DNA from: a virus
Length of the DNA: 64,000 nt
IMG/VR virus record: IMGVR_UViG_3300032086_001156
Location: 1 to 64,000 of that record
Direction: 5' to 3' (one strand)
The notes under the pieces are model-generated. The model saw only the letters and a list, made by a program, of their open reading frames with translations, searched no databases and was not told where the DNA came from. Both the position numbers and the translations under genes were made by a program. Shown piece after piece: positions 25,905 through 35,079 of the stretch. The first letter of the stretch is position 1, and each line of letters starts with the position of its first letter.

Positions 25905-26076
25905 TTTTTATGAGTGGTCGAGACGACAGTTTGTCGTCTAATTCTTGAATTTGTTTTTGATATAAAGAAACCATTCCATCATCCCCGATAGCTTTAGCTT
26001 CTTTTAATTTTCGTTTTAACCCAATCTTCTTGTTGATTGTTGTTATCACCTCATTAATGTGTTTCTTCTTATCCAT
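25900..26076 (-). CDS. Small basic coiled-coil protein, 58 aa
   Basis: Starts one base after the stop of the lipoprotein gene. Helical, Lys-rich, with a heptad-like pattern. No family. Confidence 0.55.
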   Translation of the reverse strand: MDKKKHINEVITTINKKIGLKRKLKEAKAIGDDGMVSLYQKQIQELDDKLSSRPLIKT

Positions 26077-26077
26077 A

Positions 26078-27574
26078 TCACTGCATGTAATTCAAACAGT
26101 TTAAGTATCCATCGTATCCTTCAGTAGATTCTGTATTCTCACCATTCACCCAAACATCACACACCTCATAACTAAAAGTAAAGTTGTAAGAGTATATGGT
26201 ATCACCATTTACTTTTGTAATGTTAACACTATCACCTGTACCTAGGGATGGAAGTATTAAACTCTCAAAATTATTCATTCCTCTATTCAATGAGGATAAT
26301 TCCTCATGTACATCGACTACATCTTCTTTGACGTATGAGTTGACTGTGTTGTATGGGGATTTGAAGTAGGTTGTTAAATTTTCACCTGTGCAATCTTGTA
26401 ATTCAAGACGCACTAAATCATCATGCATCTTTTCATTCCTCATCCAATCTGAACAAGTCCCATAGTCACCATCATAGTCTTTTAAATTAAAAGTCCATGT
26501 ATTACTATTTATAAGATTAACATCAGTATTTTGTATAACTGTATAAGAATAATTCTCTTCATTCGTTACAGCTAAGTTGTTAAGTTCGGTCAATGTTATG
26601 GGTAAAGAATCTATCGTGTCATTAACATAGTTTATCGTGACATTCCATACTTTCTGATATCTAGATTCCCAGTCACCATCGTTTACTGGTTCTGAAGTCA
26701 TTTCTAATTGAACTCCTATGTCTGTTATAGGGTTGGTTGATAGAAGTGTTGCTATACTATTAGTTTCAATGATAAACTGGAATTTAGTATAATCACTTCC
26801 TTCATATGCATCTTTAACTTTATATATGTCTACTAACACATCAGTCAATCTTTCTGCAATTTGTTGTTTGTCTGACTCACCTGTTGCAATGTAGTCAACG
26901 TAAAAATCTTGTAGGGATAATCCTGTACCCGTGTATAACTCAGTCTCAAATACACCTACATTTCTCCTAATGTTTGTTCTGACAGTTTGACCTTCAGAAG
27001 TACATCCTTGATAAGGTGTAAGTTGTGAGTTTTCGGATGCAATTAGATTACCTAGTATGGTAGTAAAGGGTGTGATGAATTGAGCTTCGTATGCAGTTGC
27101 ACCTTTAGGTATCATATAAAGGGTATAGGATTCAGTTACGTATCCTCTATCACTATCGTATGCACCTACAGGAACATTTGCAACCTTAATTGTCTCTTCA
27201 ATACAATCCAACATTGCACGTGTGTTAACTCCAAAGTTGGAATTGAAATAGTCATTAGCTTGTTGTGCATCGTATGGTAAATCATAGAAGTCTGCAAGGT
27301 CATATTGGTCGAAAGACCAATCACCATCACTTCCTGTTGTTGTGTAGGGTTCTCCTTCGTCTAATACACCATTCGAATTGAAATCAAAAATGACGGTTGC
27401 ACCATCAATGTATCCATCGATTACTTTACCCGACATTCCTCCCTGAGGAAGACTGGTATTAGTTGGGGGTGTTGGAGGAGTAACACTATTTGTATCAAGA
27501 GATAAGGAGGCTGCACCTCCACCACCACATGCAGATAAAAATAATGTTAGGTATAGTGTTGTTAGTTTTTTCAT
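26078..27574 (-). CDS. Large secreted lipoprotein, 498 aa
   Basis: A signal peptide ends LSACGGGG (lipobox LSAC, Cys at 16), then a Thr/Pro/Ser-rich linker. VIFDFNSNGVLDEGEP at about 60-75 is a dockerin-like calcium loop (DxNxNGxxDxGE), followed by about 400 residues without known domain and with few paired Cys. The composition resembles bacterial surface lipoproteins. It has its own strong sigma70-like promoter and a leaderless ATG, unlike the neighbouring late block. Possible role: change the host surface early, for example superinfection exclusion. That role is inference. Confidence 0.65.
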   Translation of the reverse strand: MKKLTTLYLTLFLSACGGGGAASLSLDTNSVTPPTPPTNTSLPQGGMSGKVIDGYIDGATVIFDFNSNGVLDEGEPYTTTGSDGDWSFDQYDLADFYDLPYDAQQANDYFNSNFGVNTRAMLDCIEETIKVANVPVGAYDSDRGYVTESYTLYMIPKGATAYEAQFITPFTTILGNLIASENSQLTPYQGCTSEGQTVRTNIRRNVGVFETELYTGTGLSLQDFYVDYIATGESDKQQIAERLTDVLVDIYKVKDAYEGSDYTKFQFIIETNSIATLLSTNPITDIGVQLEMTSEPVNDGDWESRYQKVWNVTINYVNDTIDSLPITLTELNNLAVTNEENYSYTVIQNTDVNLINSNTWTFNLKDYDGDYGTCSDWMRNEKMHDDLVRLELQDCTGENLTTYFKSPYNTVNSYVKEDVVDVHEELSSLNRGMNNFESLILPSLGTGDSVNITKVNGDTIYSYNFTFSYEVCDVWVNGENTESTEGYDGYLNCLNYMQ

Positions 27575-27580
27575 AATATA

Positions 27581-27610
27581 AGTATACCACAAATTGACAT
27601 CCACCGTCAA
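27581..27610 (-). promoter_or_regulatory. Sigma70-like promoter of the lipoprotein gene, leaderless
   Basis: Minus-strand TTGACG (27605-27610), 18-nt spacer, TATACT (27581-27586), 6 nt, ATG at 27574. Confidence 0.75.
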
Positions 27611-27623
27611 CCCGTTTTTAAAA

Positions 27624-27700
27624 TGGCACCCCCGAGAGGACTTGAACCTCTAACCTACGGCTTAGAAGGCCGTTGCTCTATCCAGTTGAGCTACAGGGGC
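27624..27700 (-). tRNA. tRNA-Arg(UCU)
   Basis: 77 nt with encoded CCA. The anticodon arm ACGGC-CTTCTAA-GCCGT gives UCU. The T arm AGAGG-TTCAAGT-CCTCT is perfect, and the acceptor stem closes with two G-U pairs. It decodes AGA/AGG, codons common in this AT-rich genome. Confidence 0.93.
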
Positions 27701-27706
27701 AAAGAA

Positions 27707-27874
27707 TTACTCTTTTACCACTCTCTTGCTTTTGTAGACTCTCTTTTTACTTTCGTCTACATTAGGTGTGGACTTGTCGTCTGCGACAAATCTACCTTTT
27801 TCATCTCTGTTTCGAACCCATTCGAATCCTAAAAAATTGAGAGATGACTCTTTGAATTTTTTCCAAAATCCCAT
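27707..27874 (-). CDS. Small basic protein, 55 aa
   Basis: Starts MGFWKKFKES with AGGAG upstream and ends just before tRNA-Arg. Similar short proteins starting with MGFW are, as I recall, common near gp41 in T4-like marine phages. Function unknown. Confidence 0.6.
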   Translation of the reverse strand: MGFWKKFKESSLNFLGFEWVRNRDEKGRFVADDKSTPNVDESKKRVYKSKRVVKE

Positions 27875-27883
27875 TGTATTCTC

Positions 27884-29260
27884 CTACATTTTGAAATCAG
27901 AAAACTTCTGACCTCTATCAAACACTGGAGTATCATCATTGTTTTCTGAATCATATAACTCCTCCTGTGCTTCCTGTTCGACATCATAGAGTTTCATTCT
28001 ACTTCTGTCTACACCAATAACGAACCTCTTAAATATAGTTGGGTCGTTATATCTGTTCTTTAATTGTTTAACTACGAGTTGGTCTAAGTCTTCCAGTTCA
28101 TCGGATGTAATCAGTGCAAACATTAAGTCTGCAGTTGCTGGTAATCCAAAACTTTCTGAAGTGTCTTCGAGACCAATATCTGTTGAACCATAACCACTAC
28201 GAGTTGTTTGTGTTGCACTCATGATTGGTATATCAAACTCTACTGCAAGTCCTCTAAGTTCCTCTGCAATACTCTTAACCAATGTGTAAGAGTTTGCACC
28301 TGCTCCTGGCTTGATTCTATACGATGCACAAATATTTAGATAGTCAATATAAATTACATCGGGTTGAAAATCTTTCTTCAGATTCAATTCTTGTAATAAG
28401 TGTCTAAAGTGTCCTACGTGTGCAGATGCAGTTGGGTATTCTTTGACAATCAATTTACCATGTGTCTTCTCTTTTAGTCTATCAACTTTCTTTGTAAATA
28501 TCTTCTTAGAGATGTCGGGTAGGTCTTTGATTGGGATGTTAAGAACATTTGCATCGATTCTTTCTGCAATCTTTTCTTCACTCATTTCCATAGTGAGATA
28601 CAAAACATTCTTACCTGCTACAAGATTTGCACTTGCACAATGACACATAAACAATGACTTACCAACACCAGTTCCTGCCAAACAAATATTCAATGTCTTG
28701 TTTGGTAAACCACCTTTGGTAATCTTGTTAAAGTATTCCAAATCGAATGGTAGTTTCTCTTCTTCTCTAGTGTAGAAGTCATGTCGGTCTTCTGCATCTT
28801 CCAACTGGTCGTGACCAATATGAGAATCAAAAGACACGGAAAGTGCTTCCTTAAGTAACTCGGGTATCTCACCTGTTGAACGTTTTGAGTTTTTGTCAAT
28901 TACTTCGATGGAATCCATAACTGCAATATAGATTGCCCTATCCTTACACCACTGTTCGGTCTCATCGACTAACCAGTCATGAGGTGTAGGGTCTACATCA
29001 TCCCGAATGTTTTTTACCAACTGTGTTGATAACTTGAGAATGTTCTCGTTTATCTTTGAATCACTCTCAAGATTGATAAGGAGTGCTTCGGGTGTTGGTG
29101 GAATATTATAATTGTCAAAATACTTTTGAATATGTTTATACACATTACGTTCATCATCTTCTGAGAAATACTCTTCTTTTACAAAAGGAATCACCTTCCG
29201 TGTGAAAGTCTCACTCTGTATCAGATTCTTCAGTATTGTCTGTTCTAGGCGTGTTTCCAT
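27884..29260 (-). CDS. Replicative DNA helicase, gp41-like (DnaB family)
   Basis: 458 residues. Walker A is AGTGVGKS (about 183-190). VIYIDYLNI gives the Walker B region and SATQTTRSG the arginine-finger-type motif downstream. It unwinds DNA at the fork and recruits the gp61 primase. The start METRLE at 29260 overlaps UvsX by 50 nt; an earlier in-frame start at 29281 cannot be excluded. Confidence 0.93.
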   Translation of the reverse strand: METRLEQTILKNLIQSETFTRKVIPFVKEEYFSEDDERNVYKHIQKYFDNYNIPPTPEALLINLESDSKINENILKLSTQLVKNIRDDVDPTPHDWLVDETEQWCKDRAIYIAVMDSIEVIDKNSKRSTGEIPELLKEALSVSFDSHIGHDQLEDAEDRHDFYTREEEKLPFDLEYFNKITKGGLPNKTLNICLAGTGVGKSLFMCHCASANLVAGKNVLYLTMEMSEEKIAERIDANVLNIPIKDLPDISKKIFTKKVDRLKEKTHGKLIVKEYPTASAHVGHFRHLLQELNLKKDFQPDVIYIDYLNICASYRIKPGAGANSYTLVKSIAEELRGLAVEFDIPIMSATQTTRSGYGSTDIGLEDTSESFGLPATADLMFALITSDELEDLDQLVVKQLKNRYNDPTIFKRFVIGVDRSRMKLYDVEQEAQEELYDSENNDDTPVFDRGQKFSDFKM

Positions 29261-30263
29261 ATTTAAAGTAACTCTGTGCAACCTGTTCGAGTTCGTTCAT
29301 CACATCTTCTGTGAAATACTTCTCGGGGTTATTGTTAATAGTTTTACCGAATTCAGTTTTACCATTTGGTAATTTGACTCGTGTAGATGATTTCTCAAAT
29401 ACACCACTTGATAGTGCCATATCTAAGAGTCCATAGTATCTGTCTAGACCTGTTTCATAATTGAGTCTGACATCAACCATTCTATTTTCTACAGTCAATC
29501 TTGACTTTGCATTCTTACAATGAATGATATTACCGATAACTTCTGTTCCTTCTTTTTCTTTCTTCTTAGATAGATAGATGATAGATGAAGCTGCATACTT
29601 CAATCCACTACCACCACCCATCTCTTTCTGAGGGAACATAGAACCAATAACATCATACGTGTGGTTGGTCACTATCATAGGAACTTTTGCACGTCCTAAC
29701 TTAAGTGTCAACACTCTGAATGCACCTTTGACAATCTGAGCTCTAGTCATATCTCTAGTCTCTTTACCATCTGAAGTGTCTTCGATTTCTTTGGTTGTAG
29801 ATAACATACCAAGTGAATCGAGAACAAACATCATTTTAGGTCTATCGTCTTCGGGTGTCTCAAGATAGTTATCTAACATCTTGATAGATTGTGTTCTGAA
29901 TTCTTGCACTGTTACAACTGGAACAATTACAATTCTGTTTGAATCGATTCCTCTTTCTTCAATCATATCTTTAGTGATTGCAGATTCGGATTCGAAATAG
30001 ATTACTGCAGCGTCGGGGTTATCATCCAAGAACTGTTTAACCATTCCTAATGCGAAATAGGTTTTACCAGTTGCAGATTCACCTGCTATTGCAGTAATTT
30101 TGTTTGAGGGAAGTCCACCTTTTAGTGAACCACTTAGAAGTGCATTGAAAATATATGAACCAGTGTCGATAAAATTATCGACATCACCTGCTGCTACACC
30201 ATCTGATACAACAGATGCATATTCATTTCCACTGCTCTTTATTATTTGTTTTAGAAAGTCCAT
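29211..30263 (-). CDS. uvsX: RecA-like recombinase UvsX
   Basis: 350 residues. Walker A is GESATGKT (about 62-69), Walker [10 protein letters not shown] (about 145), and the MGGGSGLKY loop lies in the L2 area. It catalyses strand exchange for recombination-dependent replication. AAGGAG precedes two adjacent ATGs; I chose 30263 for better spacing. A sigma70-like promoter lies about 160 nt upstream. Confidence 0.93.
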   Translation of the reverse strand: MDFLKQIIKSSGNEYASVVSDGVAAGDVDNFIDTGSYIFNALLSGSLKGGLPSNKITAIAGESATGKTYFALGMVKQFLDDNPDAAVIYFESESAITKDMIEERGIDSNRIVIVPVVTVQEFRTQSIKMLDNYLETPEDDRPKMMFVLDSLGMLSTTKEIEDTSDGKETRDMTRAQIVKGAFRVLTLKLGRAKVPMIVTNHTYDVIGSMFPQKEMGGGSGLKYAASSIIYLSKKKEKEGTEVIGNIIHCKNAKSRLTVENRMVDVRLNYETGLDRYYGLLDMALSSGVFEKSSTRVKLPNGKTEFGKTINNNPEKYFTEDVMNELEQVAQSYFKYGNTPRTDNTEESDTE

Positions 30264-30417
30264 CATTCACTCCTTCATTTTTAATTGTATTAGTACATTT
30301 CACATGTTCTTCCATCATAGACTTAATCTGTGATATCTGTACTTCCATATAGAATAACCATGCAATGATTACTCCTATAGAGATTATATAAACACAATCT
30401 AAAATACTAATTTCCAT
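30223..30417 (-). CDS. Small membrane protein, 64 aa
   Basis: One N-terminal membrane helix (about 5-25) and a short coiled-coil tail. The ATG lies only 3 nt after the best -10 hexamer, so if that promoter is used the ATG would fall upstream of the first base; a second, overlapping TATTAT would place it at 6 nt. Real but poorly supported. Confidence 0.45.
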   Translation of the reverse strand: MEISILDCVYIISIGVIIAWLFYMEVQISQIKSMMEEHVKCTNTIKNEGVNDGLSKTNNKEQWK

Positions 30418-30420
30418 ACT

Positions 30421-30450
30421 ATTATAATATACCTATTGGTCTTCCGTCAA
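30421..30450 (-). promoter_or_regulatory. Sigma70-like promoter upstream of uvsX
   Basis: Minus-strand TTGACG (30445-30450), 18-nt spacer, TATAAT (30421-30426). It probably serves uvsX and gp41. Confidence 0.65.
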
Positions 30451-30464
30451 GAGGTTTTTTAAAA

Positions 30465-30908
30465 TTAATCAAGAACAACTACACCCTCTTGTATGAGTCG
30501 TTCTCTGTTTGCCAAGTGTTGTTGTTCCACTAGGTCTTTGTTCTCACCTGTATATTTAACTGCATGTCCATCAACAATCATTTGTTCGTTGACATTCATC
30601 TCTGTTTCGTATACAGGATGTCCTTCATCAAAGTGTGCAATTATCTCACCAAGGATTCGTCCAAACTTACCCTTGTCATGAGAGATTAATGATAACCTAT
30701 CTGCACTCTCTAATAAACCTTTTAAATGTTTCTTCGAAGCTTTACCAAACTTCTTTTCTACTAAATCTCTAGTTCTACTTTCGGGTGTATCGATGCCCAA
30801 AAATCTAACTCTTTGTTTTTTTAATACTGTAGAGAATCCTAAATCGATATCTACGTCAATGGTATCACCGTCAACCACTTTTACTACTGTTACATTATAC
30901 TGATACAT
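30465..30908 (-). CDS. Staphylococcal-nuclease-like (thermonuclease) protein
   Basis: 147 residues. KVVDGDTIDVDIDLG and RVRFLGIDTPE match the SNase domain, including the catalytic Arg and Asp region. RTRDLVEKKFG follows. No signal peptide is seen, so it would act inside the cell, perhaps on host DNA or RNA. AAAGGA precedes the ATG. Confidence 0.85.
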   Translation of the reverse strand: MYQYNVTVVKVVDGDTIDVDIDLGFSTVLKKQRVRFLGIDTPESRTRDLVEKKFGKASKKHLKGLLESADRLSLISHDKGKFGRILGEIIAHFDEGHPVYETEMNVNEQMIVDGHAVKYTGENKDLVEQQHLANRERLIQEGVVVLD

Positions 30909-31288
30909 TATCCTTTTGCTACTCCACTTTTATCAATCTTAACTTTTGGTTTTCTCTTTGCAGCTTCACTCTTCTTAACTTGAGGTATTAATTTCCTTGC
31001 AATCTTAGCTATAGCTGCTTTCTTCTTCTCTAACTTTTGTTCTATATCTTTCTTCTGTCCGATTGAGAAAGTATTATAGTCTTTGTCTTTTATCATCTTC
31101 TTGATGAGAATCATTCTTGCACGTTTACGTGCTTTTCTTTCTAGAGACTTAGGGTCGAAGTTTGCTTTCTTCATTGCCTTTTTTCTTTTCAACATTATCT
31201 TTGCTTTGTTTTTACGAAAAGCTTGACGTTTCTTCATACGTGTTGCGTACGAATCAACCTCTGTAATGTACTCTAAAAAAGACTTCAT
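30908..31288 (-). CDS. Highly basic capsid-targeted internal protein, 126 aa
   Basis: The N-terminus MKSFLEYITE fits the capsid-targeting pattern, with cleavage expected after Glu10. The mature part is almost entirely Lys/Arg/Ala-rich, as for DNA-binding proteins packed with phage DNA (compare T4 internal proteins). It has a late box CATAAATA exactly 5 nt before the ATG, in keeping with late expression even though it lies among early genes. Confidence 0.65.
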   Translation of the reverse strand: MKSFLEYITEVDSYATRMKKRQAFRKNKAKIMLKRKKAMKKANFDPKSLERKARKRARMILIKKMIKDKDYNTFSIGQKKDIEQKLEKKKAAIAKIARKLIPQVKKSEAAKRKPKVKIDKSGVAKG

Positions 31289-31293
31289 AGTCT

Positions 31294-31301
31294 TATTTAT
31301 G
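31294..31301 (-). promoter_or_regulatory. Late-type promoter box CATAAATA, leaderless
   Basis: Box, AGACT, then ATG at 31288. Lies between the DNA polymerase stop and the internal-protein gene. Confidence 0.6.
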
Positions 31302-33807
31302 TAAAGAAACTATCCAGTGATGCAACGGGTTCTGTATTCCATCCCATCAAATGAATAACTACTCGTAACGGTTCAAGAAATGCTTTGTTGAATTGCATAT
31401 CATAATCTGTAAACTTGTGTAAATCAAACTCCTTCGGTAGTTCTCCTACGAATCCAATTACATTCTCATTGATTGGGTTTGGAAGTGTAAGATAACAGAA
31501 GTGTATCTTCTCACCTTCTTTGATAGTTTCATACTTACCTTTGAGATTCTTCTCCTCTAACAAGTGATTGAATAGAAGTGAACCTCTGACATGAATCGGT
31601 GTTGACTTACGATACACTGTATTGTCTCCAGTGTACTGTTTGAGATTTCTTACACCTCTAGGGAATGCAACCACTTCGGGTGGTAACGTTTTAAACTCGT
31701 CCCTTGCATTCTCTACGAAGTCCCACAGTTCTTGTTCTGTTCCTGTCATTGCAACCTTGAAACCTTCTTCTAGTTTTGTTCTGACCCACTGTGGAGTTGA
31801 AGACTTTGCAGTTTCGATACCCATCATTTTGAGTTTAGGTTCTGCAAGTCTGACACCTTCGTTGTCATATACATTTAGAATGTATCTTTTCTTTGCAGTC
31901 CATACACCTCTGTCTGCAATTACCTCTCTACCCATCTCCATTTTTTGTTGATAGGAATTCATGTACTCTGCAAGTTCTTCGTATCCCTCATCAATGATTG
32001 GTTTAATCTTTGTGTTTGCAACTGTATCGATAAACGATATAATTTTTTGCTTGTCTGTTTCTTCGGGAAACACTGTTTGCACTAGGTCGTCAAGGGTGAT
32101 GTAAACAGAGTCTGTGTCGATTGCAATAACTCTGTCTTTGTCATCACCAAGAATCCCTTGTAAGTAATTGTTGATTTGTTTTTCTGCCCACTGAATAGAT
32201 AACTGTCCACTGGTCGTAATACCTTCTGCCATCGGTACACTGAAGAATGCAAACCATCTGTTTGCTAATGCACCATAAGCTGAGTTAAGTGCAATCTTTC
32301 TGACTTGTTGATTATTGTATGCACGTTTGATAAGTGTATCAAGTTCCTTCAGTCGTCTGACATCTTTAGTCTTCTCTTTCTCCTTCTGATACTCAATCAT
32401 TTTCTTCTTCCACATCTTACGTTCATCGTAAAATGTTTCCATGAGTTCGGGAAGGAATCCTTGTTTCTCTCTACTGAACATTGCACCATTTGCTGCCATC
32501 GATAGATTCTGTTTCTTGAGATAAGACAAGTCACATTCTTTGTTTAATAGTTTCTTTACACTTGCATCACCGAATGAACCTTTTTGCATAGTCTCGGGTG
32601 ATATGTTGTATTGCATAATCAAATGTGGATATAGACTGTTCAAGTCAAATGACACTACCCAATCGTGTTTACCCACGTGTGGTTCTTTTACGTATGCACC
32701 GATAATCTGTTTTGATTTATCTTCACCTTGTATCTTCTTAGGAGGCATCTGAATACCACGTTCCTTAAGGAAGTTGTAGATGATTGTCTCCCAATACTTC
32801 ACCATACCAAAGGTATCATTGAAGTTACACTTTGCAGTGTAAGCTTGTGACATGATGAGTTCCATGAGACCTAGTTTGTCTTCCAGTTCTTCAACAAGAA
32901 CAACGTCACGAATATTGTATTCTAGAAACTTCTCATAGTTCTTTTGATACAACATGTGAAGTGAACCATACTCTGAGTAATCTAGTTTCTGTTTACCAAG
33001 TTCTACCTTTGCAATGTGGTCAAGTTTGTATGACTCTTGATTGACGAAAGTATTCTTCTTGTACAGTTCTAGATAGTCAATGATATTAATACCATGAAGT
33101 GTGTAGTTTACATTCTTCTGATATCCATAGGTTGTGAACTCACGTGTTTCTGATGAACCCCAAGGTGATAGTTTCTTGTGTTCGTTCTCACCTAGTATTC
33201 TATCGATACGATTACAAAGGTAAGTGATATCAAAACTATCTACGTTCCAACCTGTGACGATGTCTAGGTTTAGTTCTCTCCACACTTTGATGAACTTCAT
33301 CAAGAGGTCTGCCTCTGAACCACATGGAATGTAAATTACATTATCTTGGTCGTGGTTCCACTCACCATATCCTAGAACAATAGTGTCCTTACCAAATGGT
33401 TTGATTGATATTGCATTGACCTTCTCCATTGCAATGAGTGGGTCGGGGAATCCGTTCTCACACTCACACTCGATATCAAGTGTTGCAATTTTGATTTGAC
33501 TTGGTTCGTATTTGATTTCACCTTGAAACCTATCTGATATCCAGTTGTACATCCACTTGTCGTAACCATGTACTTCGAATCCTGAGATACCATGATATTT
33601 CTCTTTGAACTTTCTTGCACCTGACATTGAGTCTAGGTTTACGGGTTCAAGATATCTCCCGTCAATCGTTCTGTGGGATGTGGGTGTTTTAGATAACACA
33701 TAAAGATTAGGTCTATAGTTAATAGACATCTTCTTAGGTTTACCTTTTTGATATCCTCTGACAAGGAGTTTGTTCCCGAAACGGGTGACGTTAGTGTAGA
33801 AATCCAT
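31297..33807 (-). CDS. DNA polymerase, gp43-like (family B)
   Basis: 836 residues. Exonuclease motifs: ATLDIECE, GWNVDSFD and YNIRDVVLVEE. Polymerase motifs: FDLNSLYPHLIM (A), KIALNSAYG (B) and IDTDSVY (C). All catalytic acids are present, so both proofreading and synthesis are expected. The ATG lies 6 nt after a TATAAT hexamer with no ribosome-binding site. Confidence 0.97.
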   Translation of the reverse strand: MDFYTNVTRFGNKLLVRGYQKGKPKKMSINYRPNLYVLSKTPTSHRTIDGRYLEPVNLDSMSGARKFKEKYHGISGFEVHGYDKWMYNWISDRFQGEIKYEPSQIKIATLDIECECENGFPDPLIAMEKVNAISIKPFGKDTIVLGYGEWNHDQDNVIYIPCGSEADLLMKFIKVWRELNLDIVTGWNVDSFDITYLCNRIDRILGENEHKKLSPWGSSETREFTTYGYQKNVNYTLHGINIIDYLELYKKNTFVNQESYKLDHIAKVELGKQKLDYSEYGSLHMLYQKNYEKFLEYNIRDVVLVEELEDKLGLMELIMSQAYTAKCNFNDTFGMVKYWETIIYNFLKERGIQMPPKKIQGEDKSKQIIGAYVKEPHVGKHDWVVSFDLNSLYPHLIMQYNISPETMQKGSFGDASVKKLLNKECDLSYLKKQNLSMAANGAMFSREKQGFLPELMETFYDERKMWKKKMIEYQKEKEKTKDVRRLKELDTLIKRAYNNQQVRKIALNSAYGALANRWFAFFSVPMAEGITTSGQLSIQWAEKQINNYLQGILGDDKDRVIAIDTDSVYITLDDLVQTVFPEETDKQKIISFIDTVANTKIKPIIDEGYEELAEYMNSYQQKMEMGREVIADRGVWTAKKRYILNVYDNEGVRLAEPKLKMMGIETAKSSTPQWVRTKLEEGFKVAMTGTEQELWDFVENARDEFKTLPPEVVAFPRGVRNLKQYTGDNTVYRKSTPIHVRGSLLFNHLLEEKNLKGKYETIKEGEKIHFCYLTLPNPINENVIGFVGELPKEFDLHKFTDYDMQFNKAFLEPLRVVIHLMGWNTEPVASLDSFFT

Positions 33808-33813
33808 AATGTA

Positions 33814-33842
33814 ATTATACCACAGTGAGTGGTTCGAGTCTA
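33814..33842 (-). promoter_or_regulatory. Sigma70-like promoter of the DNA polymerase gene, leaderless
   Basis: Minus-strand TATAAT (33814-33819) with a weaker TAGACT (33837-33842) at 17-nt spacing. 6 nt to the ATG at 33807. Confidence 0.6.
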
Positions 33843-34055
33843 GTTGTTTTCAGTTCTTTCTATTAAATCTTCAATCACTTCTAGTATGTCAACATACTCT
33901 GCAACTTTTTTAATCTCTTCTGATATTGTTTCTGATAGGTCGGCATGCTCACCAAGACCCATAGGGTTGTTAAGTAGATTCTCAACGTTGGCTTCATGTC
34001 TTCTCATGTTACCCAATGCCCATAGTTTTTGTGCTTCTAATAGTTTATCTCTCAT
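33840..34055 (-). CDS. Hypothetical protein, 71 aa
   Basis: Helical, acidic, no domain. Similar short proteins occur near gp43 in marine T4-likes, as I recall. Starts by ATGA overlap with the upstream gene. Confidence 0.55.
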   Translation of the reverse strand: MRDKLLEAQKLWALGNMRRHEANVENLLNNPMGLGEHADLSETISEEIKKVAEYVDILEVIEDLIERTENN

Positions 34056-34333
34056 GACTGTATCCGTGCTAGAGAGTTAAGATAGTTTCTCTCTAGGTTA
34101 TAACGTGGTTTGAATATTGCAACCACTGTTTTCTTCTTCAATTTAAATTCGTACTTCTCTGCATATGGACACCATACACCTAGATTGACATCAAGTCTTG
34201 ACTTCTCTTCATCGTATTCTTGTATCAAGACTTTAGGTTCGTATAGATGGTATACACCCCATCCTTCTTTGACGTGTGATATAAGTGTTTCACCTGTGTC
34301 TAGTCTCAGACACTTAACATCAGTCTTAAACAT
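34052..34333 (-). CDS. Hypothetical protein, 93 aa
   Basis: Beta-rich, with a possible SH3-like barrel (LRLDTGETLISHVKE). No function assigned. Overlaps the lysozyme gene end by 8 nt. Confidence 0.55.
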   Translation of the reverse strand: MFKTDVKCLRLDTGETLISHVKEGWGVYHLYEPKVLIQEYDEEKSRLDVNLGVWCPYAEKYEFKLKKKTVVAIFKPRYNLERNYLNSLARIQS

Positions 34334-34781
34334 TTCTTACCATTTCTTGTAGTTCGACTGAGCGTCTTCCTACTTGTTTGAACCATCGACTGTCTTCCAT
34401 TTCGACTGCAACTTTTTCCCAGTCGTTTGCAATGACACCTTTCCACATGTTATTGAACTTACCAAATCTAGTTCCACCTAGATTGAAAGTCATATTGACA
34501 AGAACGTGTTGAATATCTTCGGGTAGACTGTAGAAGTCTTCTCCACCTTTTGACTCAAACACATGAATTGTTTCTTCTACGTGTTTTTCAAAATCGAGTT
34601 CGTATACTTCGTCTACTCTTTCTTGTGATACAGGTGTACCAACTGGTTGTCCGAATTCGGGGTCGTCATCCTTGACGAGATGACCTACTCCATATGTTAG
34701 ATATCCTAAAGAGTCTTCATAAATTTCGAGGACTTCACCCTCATGTCTCTTTATCTGTTCCTTCAATACTTCTTTGTTCAT
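34326..34781 (-). CDS. T4-type lysozyme (glycoside hydrolase 24)
   Basis: 151 residues. The catalytic triad has the T4 spacing: Glu14 in RHEG, Asp23 in YEDSLGY and Thr29 in LTYGVGH (T4: 11, 20, 26). No signal sequence, so it needs a holin to reach the murein. It is expected to act with the spanin pair at 4.2-5.0 kb. Confidence 0.88.
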   Translation of the reverse strand: MNKEVLKEQIKRHEGEVLEIYEDSLGYLTYGVGHLVKDDDPEFGQPVGTPVSQERVDEVYELDFEKHVEETIHVFESKGGEDFYSLPEDIQHVLVNMTFNLGGTRFGKFNNMWKGVIANDWEKVAVEMEDSRWFKQVGRRSVELQEMVRNV

Positions 34782-35079
34782 TCTCTGTGTCCTTTTTAAT
34801 TTGTGTTTGGATGAGTTCTACTAGGATATCACCCATGATATTATTTAGGTCTTCGTTTTGTTCAAGTGTCTCTAATTCCCACTTTTCATCGTCCCACTTT
34901 CTAATGGTTCTTTGGAAGTTTAGTTCGGGTTTACCGTCTACAAACTCAACCTTTCCATATTGATATATGATACCTTCAAACTCACCTTGCATGATTTCTA
35001 TACCAGCTTCTTTCTCGTGTGGATTCTCTACTACTCTGTAGAAACCTCCATCAAATAGTGGACTATCCGAAAAACTCAT
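34741..35079 (-). CDS. Hypothetical protein, 112 aa
   Basis: The beta-rich N-terminal two thirds (GGFYRVVENP, GIIYQYGKVEF) are followed by an acidic tail. Overlaps the lysozyme start by 41 nt. Function unknown. Confidence 0.55.
   Translation of the reverse strand: MSFSDSPLFDGGFYRVVENPHEKEAGIEIMQGEFEGIIYQYGKVEFVDGKPELNFQRTIRKWDDEKWELETLEQNEDLNNIMGDILVELIQTQIKKDTENEQRSIEGTDKET

Noticed and set aside
26078-27610. Longer lipoprotein start at 27610
   Set aside because: It would include the promoter hexamers; the signal peptide starts at 27574.
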